The notes below the pieces were generated by a model, which worked only from the letters and a program-made list of their open reading frames with translations, searched no databases and was not told where the DNA came from. Source: Candidatus Delongbacteria bacterium (GTDB taxonomy: Bacteria > UBA4055). Taken from it: DNA of 9,978 nucleotides. Where the stretch lies: assembly GCA_022013635.1 (NCBI GenBank), contig JAKLPX010000088.1, positions 1 through 9,978 on the forward strand. The letters are read 5' to 3'. Made by a program: the position numbers and the translations under genes. Below are positions 1-6,885 of the stretch, piece by piece (within the stretch, counting starts at the first letter, position 1; each line of letters opens with the position of its first letter).

Positions 1-652
1 AAATATTGACCACCATCCCACAAACGAATCGTTCGGATCATTTAATTATGTAGATCCGACAGCGGCTTCTGCATCACAGCTTGTTTTTGAAATATTAAAG
101 GATAACGGATTTCAGATCGGAAAAGATGTTACCGATGCGTTACTGAGCGGGGTGCTTTCCGATACCGGCGGATTGAGATTCGGGAATACGGATATAAAGA
201 CGGTAAATATCGTTAAAGAGCTGATGTCTTACGGTTCGAACCTTGCAGATATTACAGATAGAATATTCATGAGACTTAGCTATGAAGAGACTGTTAAAGT
301 GAGCGAAATAGCTTCCAAAATAACACTTTTTACAAAGGAAAAAATAGCTCTTGCCTATAACGATCAGGAAAATAATCCCTTAATCGAAAACGAGCCTGTT
401 CAGATGATTTTGAATTCTATTGAGGAAGCTGAAGCGTCAATATTTATAAGAAGAGTTTCCGAAAATAAATATAAGATCAGTTTGAGATCAAAAGGCGATT
501 TTAATGTCAGCAAATTTTCGTTAAAATGGGACGGCGGCGGACATAAAAATGCGGCAGGCATAAAATTTAGCGGCTCATATCAGGATTTTGAAGACACAAT
601 ATTAAATGAACTTAAAACGGCTTGTCTGGAATTTTATGCCGGAAACAAATGA
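1..652 (+). CDS. nrnA: Bifunctional oligoribonuclease / pAp phosphatase NrnA (DHH/DHHA1 family), 3' part only
   Basis: The reading frame is open from base 2 to the TGA at 650-652, giving 216 visible residues; the start lies left of the window. The family degrades 2-5 nt nanoRNAs and dephosphorylates 3'-phosphoadenosine 5'-phosphate in the cytoplasm with Mn2+. The visible part opens with the metal-binding DHH motif (IDHHPTN), continues with the second metal-site motif VLSDTGGLRFGNT at about residues 45-57, and ends with the DHHA1 substrate-binding domain, whose glycine-rich signature GGGHKNAAG is encoded near 532-558. Missing upstream are the first DHH-domain strands, including the usual N-terminal metal ligands. 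The 3' end overlaps truB, and nrnA-truB adjacency is common in the rbfA-nrnA-truB translation/RNA cluster, which supports the assignment. A RecJ-like exonuclease is less likely because the DHHA1 domain follows directly without further domains. Confidence 0.9.
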   Translation, partial: NIDHHPTNESFGSFNYVDPTAASASQLVFEILKDNGFQIGKDVTDALLSGVLSDTGGLRFGNTDIKTVNIVKELMSYGSNLADITDRIFMRLSYEETVKVSEIASKITLFTKEKIALAYNDQENNPLIENEPVQMILNSIEEAEASIFIRRVSENKYKISLRSKGDFNVSKFSLKWDGGGHKNAAGIKFSGSYQDFEDTILNELKTACLEFYAGNK

Positions 653-1352
653 TATATTCATCTGCAATAAATCTTCGATTTCTTCGCAAATACCGGAAGA
701 CGGCTTTATAGTTCTGATTGATAAAGAGCCCGATTGGACCAGCTTCGATGTCGTTGCAAAATTAAGAGGTATTCTAAAAATTAAAAAGATCGGTCACGCA
801 GGCACGCTTGATCCTTTTGCGACCGGACTGTTGCTTATTTTAGTCGGTAAAGCTACGAAAAGGCAGAACGGGCTTATGGCGGCAGATAAAGTTTACGAAG
901 CAGAGATCAAACTGGGCGAAAAGACCGATTCTTACGACAGAACGGGTAAAGTGACTGCAACTTCTGATCTAAAAGTTTCAGCAGAGCAGATAAGGGAAGT
1001 TGTGATGAGTTTCGTCGGGGAAAATCTGCAAATTCCGCCGATGTTCTCAGCGATCAAAAAAGACGGCAAAAGGCTGTATGAACTTGCCAGAAAAGGCATT
1101 GAGATCGAAAGAGAACCGAGGAAAGTCACAATTCATTCCATAGATATATCAGCCATAGAGACCGATATTATAAGAGTCAGAGTTCACTGCTCAAAAGGGA
1201 CTTATATCCGCTCGCTTGCAAACGATATAGGGGAGAGGCTGGGCACTTACGGACATCTTAAAGATCTGAGACGCACCTCAATCGGAAATTTCAGTGTGAA
1301 AGATGCCTTAAAAGTGTCGGAATTCGCTGAAGAATTTAATCGAATAAATTAA
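636..1352 (+). CDS. truB: tRNA pseudouridine(55) synthase TruB
   Basis: The protein isomerises U55 in the T-loop of elongator tRNAs to pseudouridine. I chose the ATG at 636 (238 aa), preceded at short distance by a weak CTGGA; an in-frame ATG at 606 would add ten residues of no family character and deepen the overlap with nrnA. The first 20 residues are poorly conserved. Then come the family motifs: IDKEPDWTSFDVV (about 28-40), the catalytic loop GHAGTLDPFATG with nucleophile Asp59, KVYEAEIKLG with the conserved Tyr87, PPMFSAIKKDG, and CSKGTYIRSLANDIG. The usual K-P-x-G-W-T-S is here K-E-P-D-W-T-S. The protein stops soon after the catalytic domain and lacks the C-terminal PUA-like extension of the roughly 310-aa E. 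coli enzyme, as in many short TruBs. The 17-base overlap with nrnA suggests coupled translation. No ribF follows; the next gene is convergent. Confidence 0.95.
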   Translation: MPETNDIFICNKSSISSQIPEDGFIVLIDKEPDWTSFDVVAKLRGILKIKKIGHAGTLDPFATGLLLILVGKATKRQNGLMAADKVYEAEIKLGEKTDSYDRTGKVTATSDLKVSAEQIREVVMSFVGENLQIPPMFSAIKKDGKRLYELARKGIEIEREPRKVTIHSIDISAIETDIIRVRVHCSKGTYIRSLANDIGERLGTYGHLKDLRRTSIGNFSVKDALKVSEFAEEFNRIN

Positions 1353-1392
1353 TCTGAAACGGGTATATCAAAAAAAATTGCCGTATCGGTTT

Positions 1393-1974
1393 CTATCCTA
1401 AATCTTTTTCCAAATATTCTTTTTCTATATCGAGATATTCTTTCGTATCAAAAATTTCTTTGAAAGTTCGACTTTCGGGATCGTCGAACTCTTTCATCAT
1501 TTTGTTGATGGAATCACCGCTGTTTTTTACTTTTCCGACAATATTAATAAAAGAGCTTTTGCCTTCGATATCCGATTTTTCAAGCTTGCTTGAGAGGATT
1601 GAGCAGTACCCGATAATTCCGTTCAAAAGCGAATTTATTTTATGATTCTGAGCCACGATGAGGGTATGAACAGCTTTGGTTTGTTCTTCTAAAATCTTCT
1701 TCTTTCTTAAGCTTTTGAGATATTCGGTTTTGGATTGCGATTCTTCTTTCTGCTTAAGCATATCCTCTTCCTTTCTGATCATCTGCGCCAGTCTGACTTT
1801 TTGGACAGATACATAATAGTAATGCAGAATGATCGTTAATAAAGTATAAAGCGTGAAAAATGTCCATAGATAGGTTTTATTATCAAAGAAAAATATATAG
1901 GATGAAATGACCGCTACTATAGCGCAAAAAACAATCAGATGCCTTATAATCGTCTTTTTAGTATTAGGATCCAA
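1393..1974 (-). CDS. Small membrane protein with an orphan histidine-kinase phosphoacceptor (HisKA/DHp)-like domain and no ATPase domain
   Basis: The 193-aa product has a basic N-terminus and two hydrophobic helices (about 9-30 and 35-55) joined by a very short DNKT turn. A highly charged, probably coiled-coil stretch follows (about 60-100), then a helix pair (about 100-163) resembling a histidine-kinase dimerisation/phosphoacceptor domain. AQNHKINSLLNGIIGY aligns by eye with kinase H-boxes of the NHEINNPL type, with His111 in the phosphoacceptor position. The acidic residue that normally follows that His is Lys112. FINIVGKVKNSGDSINKMMKEF looks like the second DHp helix. The ORF ends about 30 residues later, so there are no N, G1 or G2 boxes; truB on the other strand occupies the downstream DNA. 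TTG is the start: a GGAGG lies 6 nt upstream and the in-frame TGA of tgt excludes longer forms. It is the last gene of the glcD-rseP-tgt unit. The fold is an inference from pattern. It could be a phosphotransfer or dimerisation partner, or have no signalling role. Confidence 0.75.
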   Translation of the reverse strand: MDPNTKKTIIRHLIVFCAIVAVISSYIFFFDNKTYLWTFFTLYTLLTIILHYYYVSVQKVRLAQMIRKEEDMLKQKEESQSKTEYLKSLRKKKILEEQTKAVHTLIVAQNHKINSLLNGIIGYCSILSSKLEKSDIEGKSSFINIVGKVKNSGDSINKMMKEFDDPESRTFKEIFDTKEYLDIEKEYLEKDLG

Positions 1975-1980
1975 AAATAA

Positions 1981-1985
1981 CCTCC
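1981..1985 (-). promoter_or_regulatory. Shine-Dalgarno site fixing the TTG start of the DHp-like gene
   Basis: On the - strand GGAGG lies 6 nt before the TTG at 1974-1972. It sits immediately after the tgt stop (TGA, 1989-1987). No ATG occurs between that stop and this point, so the site decides the start. Confidence 0.8.
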
Positions 1986-1986
1986 G

Positions 1987-3102
1987 TCAATAATTCTCAA
2001 GTATCATTTTATTGAACTCTTTATAACTATCATTAATTATAGCATTTCTTGACTCTCTTGTCAACCAAATATAAAAATAAATATTGTGAATTGTTGCAAG
2101 CTGACCTGCCAATTTTTCGCCTGAATTGAATAGATGTCTGATGTATGCTTTCGTGTAATTTCTGCATGTATAACATTCGCATATTTCATCTATCGGAGTA
2201 AAATCTTCTTTAACTTTCGCGCCTTTTAAGATGATCTTTCCGTTTTTTGTAAACACAGTGCCGTTCCTTGCGTTTCTCGTCGGGATTACACAGTCAAACA
2301 TATCCACTCCAACCTCGATGCAGTTTAGAATATCCTTCGGAGTTCCGACACCCATTAAATAGCGGGGTTTATTTTTCGGAAGAATATCTGTGCATACTTC
2401 CGCGATCTCAGGGATCATTTCAGGAGGTTCGCCGACCGATACGCCGCCGATTGCATAGCCTTCAAAATCAAGGTCGGCGAGTTCGTTACAGCTCTGAACT
2501 CTCAGATCCTTATACACGGAACCCTGAGCGATGGCAAAAACCGTTTGCGCATGACCGTATAGGGGTTCTGTATTTCTAAAATGTTCGATAGAGCGTTTTG
2601 CCCAATGCGTCGTTCTTTCAACGGCTTTTTTTGCCTGAGCGTGTTCAACCGGATAATGCGAACATTCGTCAAGCACCATCATGATATCAGAGCCTATGAT
2701 GCGCTGAATATCAATAACACCCTCAGGAGTAAAGAAGAACTTTGTTCCGTCAAGATGGGATTGAAAATGAACACCTTCATCTTTTATCTTAGTCAGGCTC
2801 GCAAGGCTGAACACCTGAAATCCGCCGCTGTCGGTGAGTATATTTTTCTCAAAATTCATGAATTTATGAAGACCGCCGGCCAATCTGATTATGTCCATAC
2901 CCGGCCTGTTGTTCAAATGATAAGTGTTTCCAAGTATGATCTGAGCCTGAGCTTCATAAAGATCCCTGTTCGTCAGAGCTTTTACATTGCCTAAGGTTCC
3001 AACAGGCATAAAAATCGGAGTTTCTATCACTCCATGATCAGTTGTCAGTTTCCCCGCTCTAGCTTTTGAGTCCGCAGAAGTATATTCAAGTTCAAATTTC
3101 AA
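1987..3102 (-). CDS. tgt: tRNA-guanine(34) transglycosylase (queuine tRNA-ribosyltransferase)
   Basis: The 371-aa enzyme swaps G34 of GUN-anticodon tRNAs for preQ1 in the queuosine pathway, in the cytoplasm. Every key element is visible. DSGGFQVF carries the general acid/base Asp91, DE at 145-146 lies in the substrate pocket, AIGGVSVGEP is at 217-226, and FDCVIPTRNARNG carries the nucleophile Asp270. The zinc site is C308-x-C310-x2-C313 with His339 exactly 26 residues after the last Cys, as in characterised bacterial Tgt. Length is normal. The start is TTG, not ATG: AAGGA lies 6 nt upstream, the next Met (residue 32) is inside the conserved TPIFMPVGT motif, and TTG reproduces the usual N-terminus. 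The start is 2 nt after the rseP stop, which argues for coupling. The queA and yajC neighbours often seen beside tgt are absent; an orphan DHp-like gene follows instead, 12 nt downstream. Confidence 0.97.
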   Translation of the reverse strand: MKFELEYTSADSKARAGKLTTDHGVIETPIFMPVGTLGNVKALTNRDLYEAQAQIILGNTYHLNNRPGMDIIRLAGGLHKFMNFEKNILTDSGGFQVFSLASLTKIKDEGVHFQSHLDGTKFFFTPEGVIDIQRIIGSDIMMVLDECSHYPVEHAQAKKAVERTTHWAKRSIEHFRNTEPLYGHAQTVFAIAQGSVYKDLRVQSCNELADLDFEGYAIGGVSVGEPPEMIPEIAEVCTDILPKNKPRYLMGVGTPKDILNCIEVGVDMFDCVIPTRNARNGTVFTKNGKIILKGAKVKEDFTPIDEICECYTCRNYTKAYIRHLFNSGEKLAGQLATIHNIYFYIWLTRESRNAIINDSYKEFNKMILENY

Positions 3103-3104
3103 AG

Positions 3105-4202
3105 CTATTCCTTTTTTGTTTCAATTTCAGCCGGATTTTCTTTCGTGAGCAGTCTGCTTGTATCGTTAAAAAGTACGATTATCATAAGTAAGAAAAGCAG
3201 TAACATCCCCGTCTGCAAAATGCGGAATTTGACCTTTGGAGGGATCTTTCGTCTCGTGACACCTTCGTACAAAATGAACATGAAATGTCCGCCGTCAAGG
3301 AGAGGAACCGGCAGAACATTCAGAAAGCCTATGTTAACGCTTATAAAAGCTATAAAGCTCAAGTAAGCCCATATTCCTGCCTTCGCGCTTTCTCCGGTCA
3401 TCTGCGCAATTAATAATGGACCTCCCAAATCTTTTAGCGAAGCTTCACCCGTTACAAGCATTTTTACAGAAAGCCATCCGATTTTAATCCAGTTCCAGGT
3501 AGCCAAAGAACCTTCTTTCAGTGATTCAAGAATTGACGCGTCTTTTATTTCTGTTTCGGAAAATATACCGATAAGCCCGATAGTTTTTATTTCGCCGTCA
3601 ATAAGCGTTCGTACGGCAATTGTTCTGACGGGTATTATAAAGATAGAGTCGGATCTTGAAATTGTAACCAAAATATCCTTGTCAGGAGTGTTGTGTATAA
3701 TCTCTGTAAGCCCTCTCCAATCGTGAACAGCTTTACCATTCACCCCGTTGATAACATCACCTATGATCATACCGGCCTGTTCAGCAGGGGAATTTTCAGC
3801 AAATCCTTTTATTACTGTGGAATTTACTTCGGGAATACCGTTTATGAATGTAATCAGCGAGTAAATAATAATTGCGAGTAAAAAGTTCATCATCACGCCT
3901 GAAAGTATCACAAACGATTTCTGAAAGAAATTCTTCGATTCGAATTCGTAAGATTCTCCCTTTATAGAATTTCCGTCCATGCTCTCATCCATCATTCCCG
4001 ATATTTTTACATACCCGCCCAATGGTATCCATGCGATTCTGTATTCCGTATTACCGAACTTCTTTTTTAATAATGCCTTTCCGAAGCCGAGAGAAAATAT
4101 CTCCGCTCTCATGCCGCATATTTTTGCGGAAATGAAATGTCCGAGTTCGTGTATGAAAACTATTATTCCGAGCAGTATGATAAACGCAAATAAAGTAAGC
4201 AT
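3105..4202 (-). CDS. rseP: RseP-type site-2 zinc metalloprotease (M50 family, PDZ-containing)
   Basis: This 365-aa inner-membrane intramembrane protease belongs to the family that cleaves anti-sigma factors and leftover signal peptides within the membrane. The first transmembrane helix carries the zinc motif HELGH (His18, Glu19, His22). The second metal motif, LLDGGHF with Asp303, lies in the third core helix, preceded by the conserved NVLPVP. GFAENSPAEQAGMIIGDVI (about 133-151) opens a single PDZ domain reaching to about residue 195. E. coli RseP has two PDZ domains and about 450 residues, so this is the shorter single-PDZ form common outside gammaproteobacteria. Hydrophobic segments lie at about 1-22, 97-120, 275-300 and 331-346. 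The ATG start has AAGGA 5 nt upstream and follows the glcD-like stop by 2 nt. The window shows no anti-sigma factor, and dxr or cdsA, frequent rseP neighbours, are absent here. Confidence 0.94.
   Translation of the reverse strand: MLTLFAFIILLGIIVFIHELGHFISAKICGMRAEIFSLGFGKALLKKKFGNTEYRIAWIPLGGYVKISGMMDESMDGNSIKGESYEFESKNFFQKSFVILSGVMMNFLLAIIIYSLITFINGIPEVNSTVIKGFAENSPAEQAGMIIGDVINGVNGKAVHDWRGLTEIIHNTPDKDILVTISRSDSIFIIPVRTIAVRTLIDGEIKTIGLIGIFSETEIKDASILESLKEGSLATWNWIKIGWLSVKMLVTGEASLKDLGGPLLIAQMTGESAKAGIWAYLSFIAFISVNIGFLNVLPVPLLDGGHFMFILYEGVTRRKIPPKVKFRILQTGMLLLFLLMIIVLFNDTSRLLTKENPAEIETKKE
3109..3113 (-). promoter_or_regulatory. Shine-Dalgarno site fixing the TTG start of tgt
   Basis: AAGGA on the - strand stands 6 nt before TTG at 3102-3100 and is embedded in the last codons of rseP (Lys-Lys-Glu-stop). 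Ribosomes finishing rseP would therefore be positioned to restart on tgt. Confidence 0.7.
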
Positions 4203-4204
4203 AA

Positions 4205-5581
4205 TTATCCTTTTGAATCATTAAAGATTTTATCGGGATTGAAAATATTTTCGGGGTCAAAGGCTTTTTTTATCTTTTTCATAAAAACTATTTCGTTTTT
4301 TGAATACTGCATGCTCATAAAACTCTTTTTAGCCAGACCGATGCCGTGTTCGCCGGAGATATTTCCACCGAGTTCGATCGCTTTTTTGAACACATCTTCC
4401 GAAGCCAGCCCGGCATTGTTTGATTCGGTTTTATTATTTTTGTCGAAAAGTATATTCACATGCAGATTCCCGTCCCCCGCATGACCGTAAACAACGATTT
4501 TGAGGTTATGTTTTTCCGAAATCGCTCTTGTTGATTCTATGAAGGCGTACATATTCGTCAAAGGCACGGTGATGTCTTCGTTCATTTTATCGGGCGATAT
4601 TTTTTTAATAGAAGTAGAAACGGCTTTTCTTAATGCCCAGAACGAGTTTTCTTCCTCAATATTTTCCGCCTTTCTGAATTCCATAATTTTTAATAATGAG
4701 AAAATATTCTCGATCAGGATTGATTTCTCCAAAAGTTCCGGAAGGAAATATGAATCTAATTTTATTATCAGCACCGCTTCGGTATTTTCGGGAAGGTAAA
4801 TGTCGGAATAAGATATGGCAGCTTTGAGCGCATCTCTGTCTATGAGCTCGATGACTGCGGGATTTATCGCCATGTTCATGATCTTTATAACGGTCGCAAT
4901 TGCCTTCAGTAAACTTCTGTGGTAAGTGATATAGGTATCGTAAAGCGGCGGATTGTCTATCAGTTCGAGAGCAATCTCCGTTACAATTCCCAAAGTACCT
5001 TCGGAGCCTATCATTACGAACGATCCGGGGAATGAATTTTCTTCATCGTAAACGCCGCATTTCTGAATATTTCCGGCACTGTCAACGAACTTGAAACCTT
5101 TGACATACCTGGCTGTAACTCCGTATTTTACGCAATGCAGACCGCCGGCGTTCTCCGCAAAATTTCCTCCAATGGTAGAAACTGCACTGCTTGAGGGATC
5201 AGGCGGATAATATAATCCGAAACCTTTAACTGCATCTCTTAGAACATCCGTGATCACTCCGGGCTGAACGAAAGCGAGTTTCTTTTTTTGATCTATTCTG
5301 ATGATCTCGTCCATAGTCTCGAAATTTAAAAGAATACCGCCCTTGATAGGCACAGCGCCGCCGCTCATTCCCGTTCCTGCACCTCTTGCAATAACCGAAA
5401 CTCCGTTGCTTATTGCGACTGAAACAATTTTAGCGACCTCATTTTCGGTCTTCACATTAACGACAACATCCGGATTGCCCGTGAATTTAGTTGTATCAGT
5501 TCTGAAAACATATCTCGTTTCCGGAGAATAATCAAGAGTGCCTTTTTCTAAAACAGCTTCTATTTGTTCGATTATATGCAT
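4205..5581 (-). CDS. glcD: GlcD-like FAD-linked 2-hydroxyacid dehydrogenase (glycolate / D-lactate dehydrogenase family)
   Basis: The 458-aa protein has the PCMH-type FAD fold followed by the FAD-oxidase C-terminal domain, and should oxidise a D-2-hydroxyacid such as D-lactate, glycolate or D-2-hydroxyglutarate. Visible motifs are RGAGTGMSGGA (66-76, FAD pyrophosphate loop), PPDPSS (126-131), STIGGNFAENAGG (135-147), GHAGDGNLH (366-374) and GNISGEHGIG (406-415). His367, His374 and Glu411 match the metal/substrate ligands of the D-lactate/D-2-hydroxyglutarate dehydrogenase group. The C-terminus FDPENIFNPDKIF is typical. I prefer the ATG at 5581, with GGA 9 nt upstream; a TTG two codons earlier is possible but sits only 3 nt from that GGA. 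No GlcE or iron-sulphur GlcF partner lies nearby, so the electron acceptor and substrate remain open and the symbol is a family label. It is first in the unit with rseP, tgt and the DHp-like gene. Confidence 0.88.
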   Translation of the reverse strand: MHIIEQIEAVLEKGTLDYSPETRYVFRTDTTKFTGNPDVVVNVKTENEVAKIVSVAISNGVSVIARGAGTGMSGGAVPIKGGILLNFETMDEIIRIDQKKKLAFVQPGVITDVLRDAVKGFGLYYPPDPSSSAVSTIGGNFAENAGGLHCVKYGVTARYVKGFKFVDSAGNIQKCGVYDEENSFPGSFVMIGSEGTLGIVTEIALELIDNPPLYDTYITYHRSLLKAIATVIKIMNMAINPAVIELIDRDALKAAISYSDIYLPENTEAVLIIKLDSYFLPELLEKSILIENIFSLLKIMEFRKAENIEEENSFWALRKAVSTSIKKISPDKMNEDITVPLTNMYAFIESTRAISEKHNLKIVVYGHAGDGNLHVNILFDKNNKTESNNAGLASEDVFKKAIELGGNISGEHGIGLAKKSFMSMQYSKNEIVFMKKIKKAFDPENIFNPDKIFNDSKG

Positions 5582-5605
5582 CAGCAATTGTCCATTCTTT
5601 AACAG

Positions 5606-5639
5606 CTTATAAAGTACGAAATTTATTCATTAAGTTCAA
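5606..5639 (-). promoter_or_regulatory. Possible promoter of the glcD-rseP-tgt unit
   Basis: In the only sizeable gap of the leftward block, the - strand reads TTGAAC (5639-5634), then 17 nt, then TACTTT (5616-5611), overlapping TATAAG (5611-5606). The -35 element is fair and either -10 is weak. Read as a Bacteroidota-type promoter (TTG, about 20 nt, TAnnTTTG), it is a partial match. Position is the stronger argument: it is the only place for a dedicated promoter ahead of the glcD-like gene. Confidence 0.3.
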
Positions 5640-5646
5640 GAAATTT

Positions 5647-5662
5647 AACGGATATATTCGTT
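5647..5662. repeat. 16-bp near-perfect palindrome between the ABC exporter genes and the glcD-like gene
   Basis: The + strand reads AACGGATATATTCGTT. All eight pairs match apart from one G-T wobble (positions 5 and 12). It begins one base beyond the permease stop codon and lies just upstream of the possible glcD promoter. No T-run follows on the - strand, so an intrinsic terminator is unlikely; a dimeric-regulator operator is possible, and chance in AT-rich DNA cannot be excluded. Confidence 0.35.
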
Positions 5663-5663
5663 G

Positions 5664-6884
5664 TTACTCCTGCCTTAATGCGTCAATAGGATTAAGGTTT
5701 CCGGCTTTATGTGCAGGATATACTCCTGCAAGCAGTCCAATAACGATAGAGACCAGAAATGCAGTCGCAATCGTCCAAAACGGAGCGGTAGTTGAGTATT
5801 TTGTGTAATGAGAAATTAATTTTGAAATCGAAACTCCAAGGAAGATTCCGATACCGCCGCCTGTGAAACTTAAAATTACGGATTCGGTCAGAAATTGAAA
5901 ATTAATATTCTTTTTACTCGCTCCGAGAGACCGTCTTATTCCAATCTCATTTATTCTTTCCGTGATCGAAACAAGCATCATATTCATTATTCCTATACTG
6001 CCTACCAGAAGGGACATTCCTCCGATTGATAAAGCTACGAGATAAATTATTGCTATAATACTGTTCATTTTCTTTGTAATTTCGTCTTTTGTGATTATCT
6101 CAAAATCGTTCTCGTCATCCGCTTTCAGATTTCTTTCTCTTCGAAGCGACATAATTACTTCATCCATTGCTTTGGGCAGTAATCCCTGGGTTTTGGCGGA
6201 GATCAGAAGTTCAATATTATCCGCTTTTCCGTATAATTTCTCAAAATGATAATCGGTTATACAGACGAAATTATCCTGATCTTCATTGAATTTTGTTCCT
6301 TTCTCATTAAATTCGCCGATGACTTTAAACCGTTCATTCTTAATAAAAATATACTCGTCTGTGGCATCGAATACATCAAATAATGTTTTTTTAACCGTAT
6401 GCCCGATAATTACAAAATTCTGATTATATTCATAATCGTTGTCGGAGAAATATCTTCCTTCGCTTATTTCAAATCCTGACAGATCTATCCATCCTCTTCC
6501 TGCTCCGGTAATCCTGACATTATTTTCTGTCTTTTTATTTTTAAATCTAACCTCTTCGTTCCAGTCATTCAGTATAGGAATTACTCCTCCCACACTTTCG
6601 CAGTCTCTCGTTATAATCGGTATCAGTTTACCGGTAATTCTTTTCCTTCCGATATATTTTTCCCAGTCATGCCCAGTTTGGAAGACCGGTCTTCTCGTAA
6701 GAACAAAACTTGAAGTTCCCATAGTATTGATCTGTGCTTTTATTTCCTCCCTGAATCCTTCAATAGCCGCCTGCATAAGAACTATGACCATTATACCGAT
6801 GATTATTCCGAGCATAGTAAGAGCGGAACGAAGTTTATTTGTTTTGAGAGAAATCAGGGCAATTAGAATTATATCTCTGATCAT
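5664..6884 (-). CDS. MacB/FtsX-type ABC transporter permease, second of a tandem pair
   Basis: This 406-aa inner-membrane subunit has the MacB layout. One N-terminal transmembrane helix (about 19-42, in NKLRSALTMLGIIIGIMVIV) is followed by a large periplasmic domain (about 45-270) and three C-terminal helices (about 277-305, 332-358 and 368-390). The cytoplasmic loop SITERINEIGIRRSLGASKK (307-326) after the second helix is the coupling segment typical of the family, and the C-terminus [18 protein letters not shown] is also characteristic. It has no nucleotide-binding domain and must share the ATPase encoded at 8114-8806. The ATG lies one base after the stop of the upstream permease, so the two are almost certainly translationally coupled. 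It is clearly paralogous to that permease, but the periplasmic domains have diverged widely, suggesting a heterodimeric membrane unit. Substrate unknown; macrolides, peptides or lipoproteins are family precedents only. Confidence 0.9.
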   Translation of the reverse strand: MIRDIILIALISLKTNKLRSALTMLGIIIGIMVIVLMQAAIEGFREEIKAQINTMGTSSFVLTRRPVFQTGHDWEKYIGRKRITGKLIPIITRDCESVGGVIPILNDWNEEVRFKNKKTENNVRITGAGRGWIDLSGFEISEGRYFSDNDYEYNQNFVIIGHTVKKTLFDVFDATDEYIFIKNERFKVIGEFNEKGTKFNEDQDNFVCITDYHFEKLYGKADNIELLISAKTQGLLPKAMDEVIMSLRRERNLKADDENDFEIITKDEITKKMNSIIAIIYLVALSIGGMSLLVGSIGIMNMMLVSITERINEIGIRRSLGASKKNINFQFLTESVILSFTGGGIGIFLGVSISKLISHYTKYSTTAPFWTIATAFLVSIVIGLLAGVYPAHKAGNLNPIDALRQE

Positions 6885-6885
6885 A

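Noticed and set aside
1..1392. A missing HATPase half of the DHp-like gene, lost by frameshift, downstream on the - strand.
   Set aside because: The downstream DNA is the intact truB and nrnA coding sequence on the other strand; no N, G1 or G2 box pattern appears in the antisense frames.
1356..1393. Possible bidirectional terminator between convergent truB and the DHp-like gene (GAAAC at 1356-1360 with GTTTC at 1389-1393, and an A7-8 run between them).
   Set aside because: The outer stem is only 5 bp with mismatches inside, the A-run falls in the loop rather than after a stem, and the - strand T-run is preceded only by a 3-bp CCG/CGG hairpin. Not convincing as an intrinsic terminator.
1972..1989. 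The DHp-like ORF is in the same frame as tgt, separated by a single TGA, hinting at readthrough or a split fusion gene.
   Set aside because: Tgt ends at its normal length, and a strong GGAGG plus TTG directly after the TGA gives the second gene its own start. No readthrough context is evident.
2581..2994. A 137-codon open frame on the + strand opposite tgt.
   Set aside because: It lies wholly opposite the highly conserved tgt coding sequence, with no recognisable domain or ribosome site; a coding shadow.
5585..5587. TTG start of the glcD-like gene two codons upstream of the ATG.
   Set aside because: Only 3 nt separate it from the GGA ribosome-site candidate, whereas the ATG at 5581 is at a normal 9 nt.
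5647..5662. The palindrome as a Rho-independent terminator of the exporter operon.
   Set aside because: The stem is AT-rich with almost no loop, and it is followed on the - strand by AAATTTCTTG rather than a T-run.
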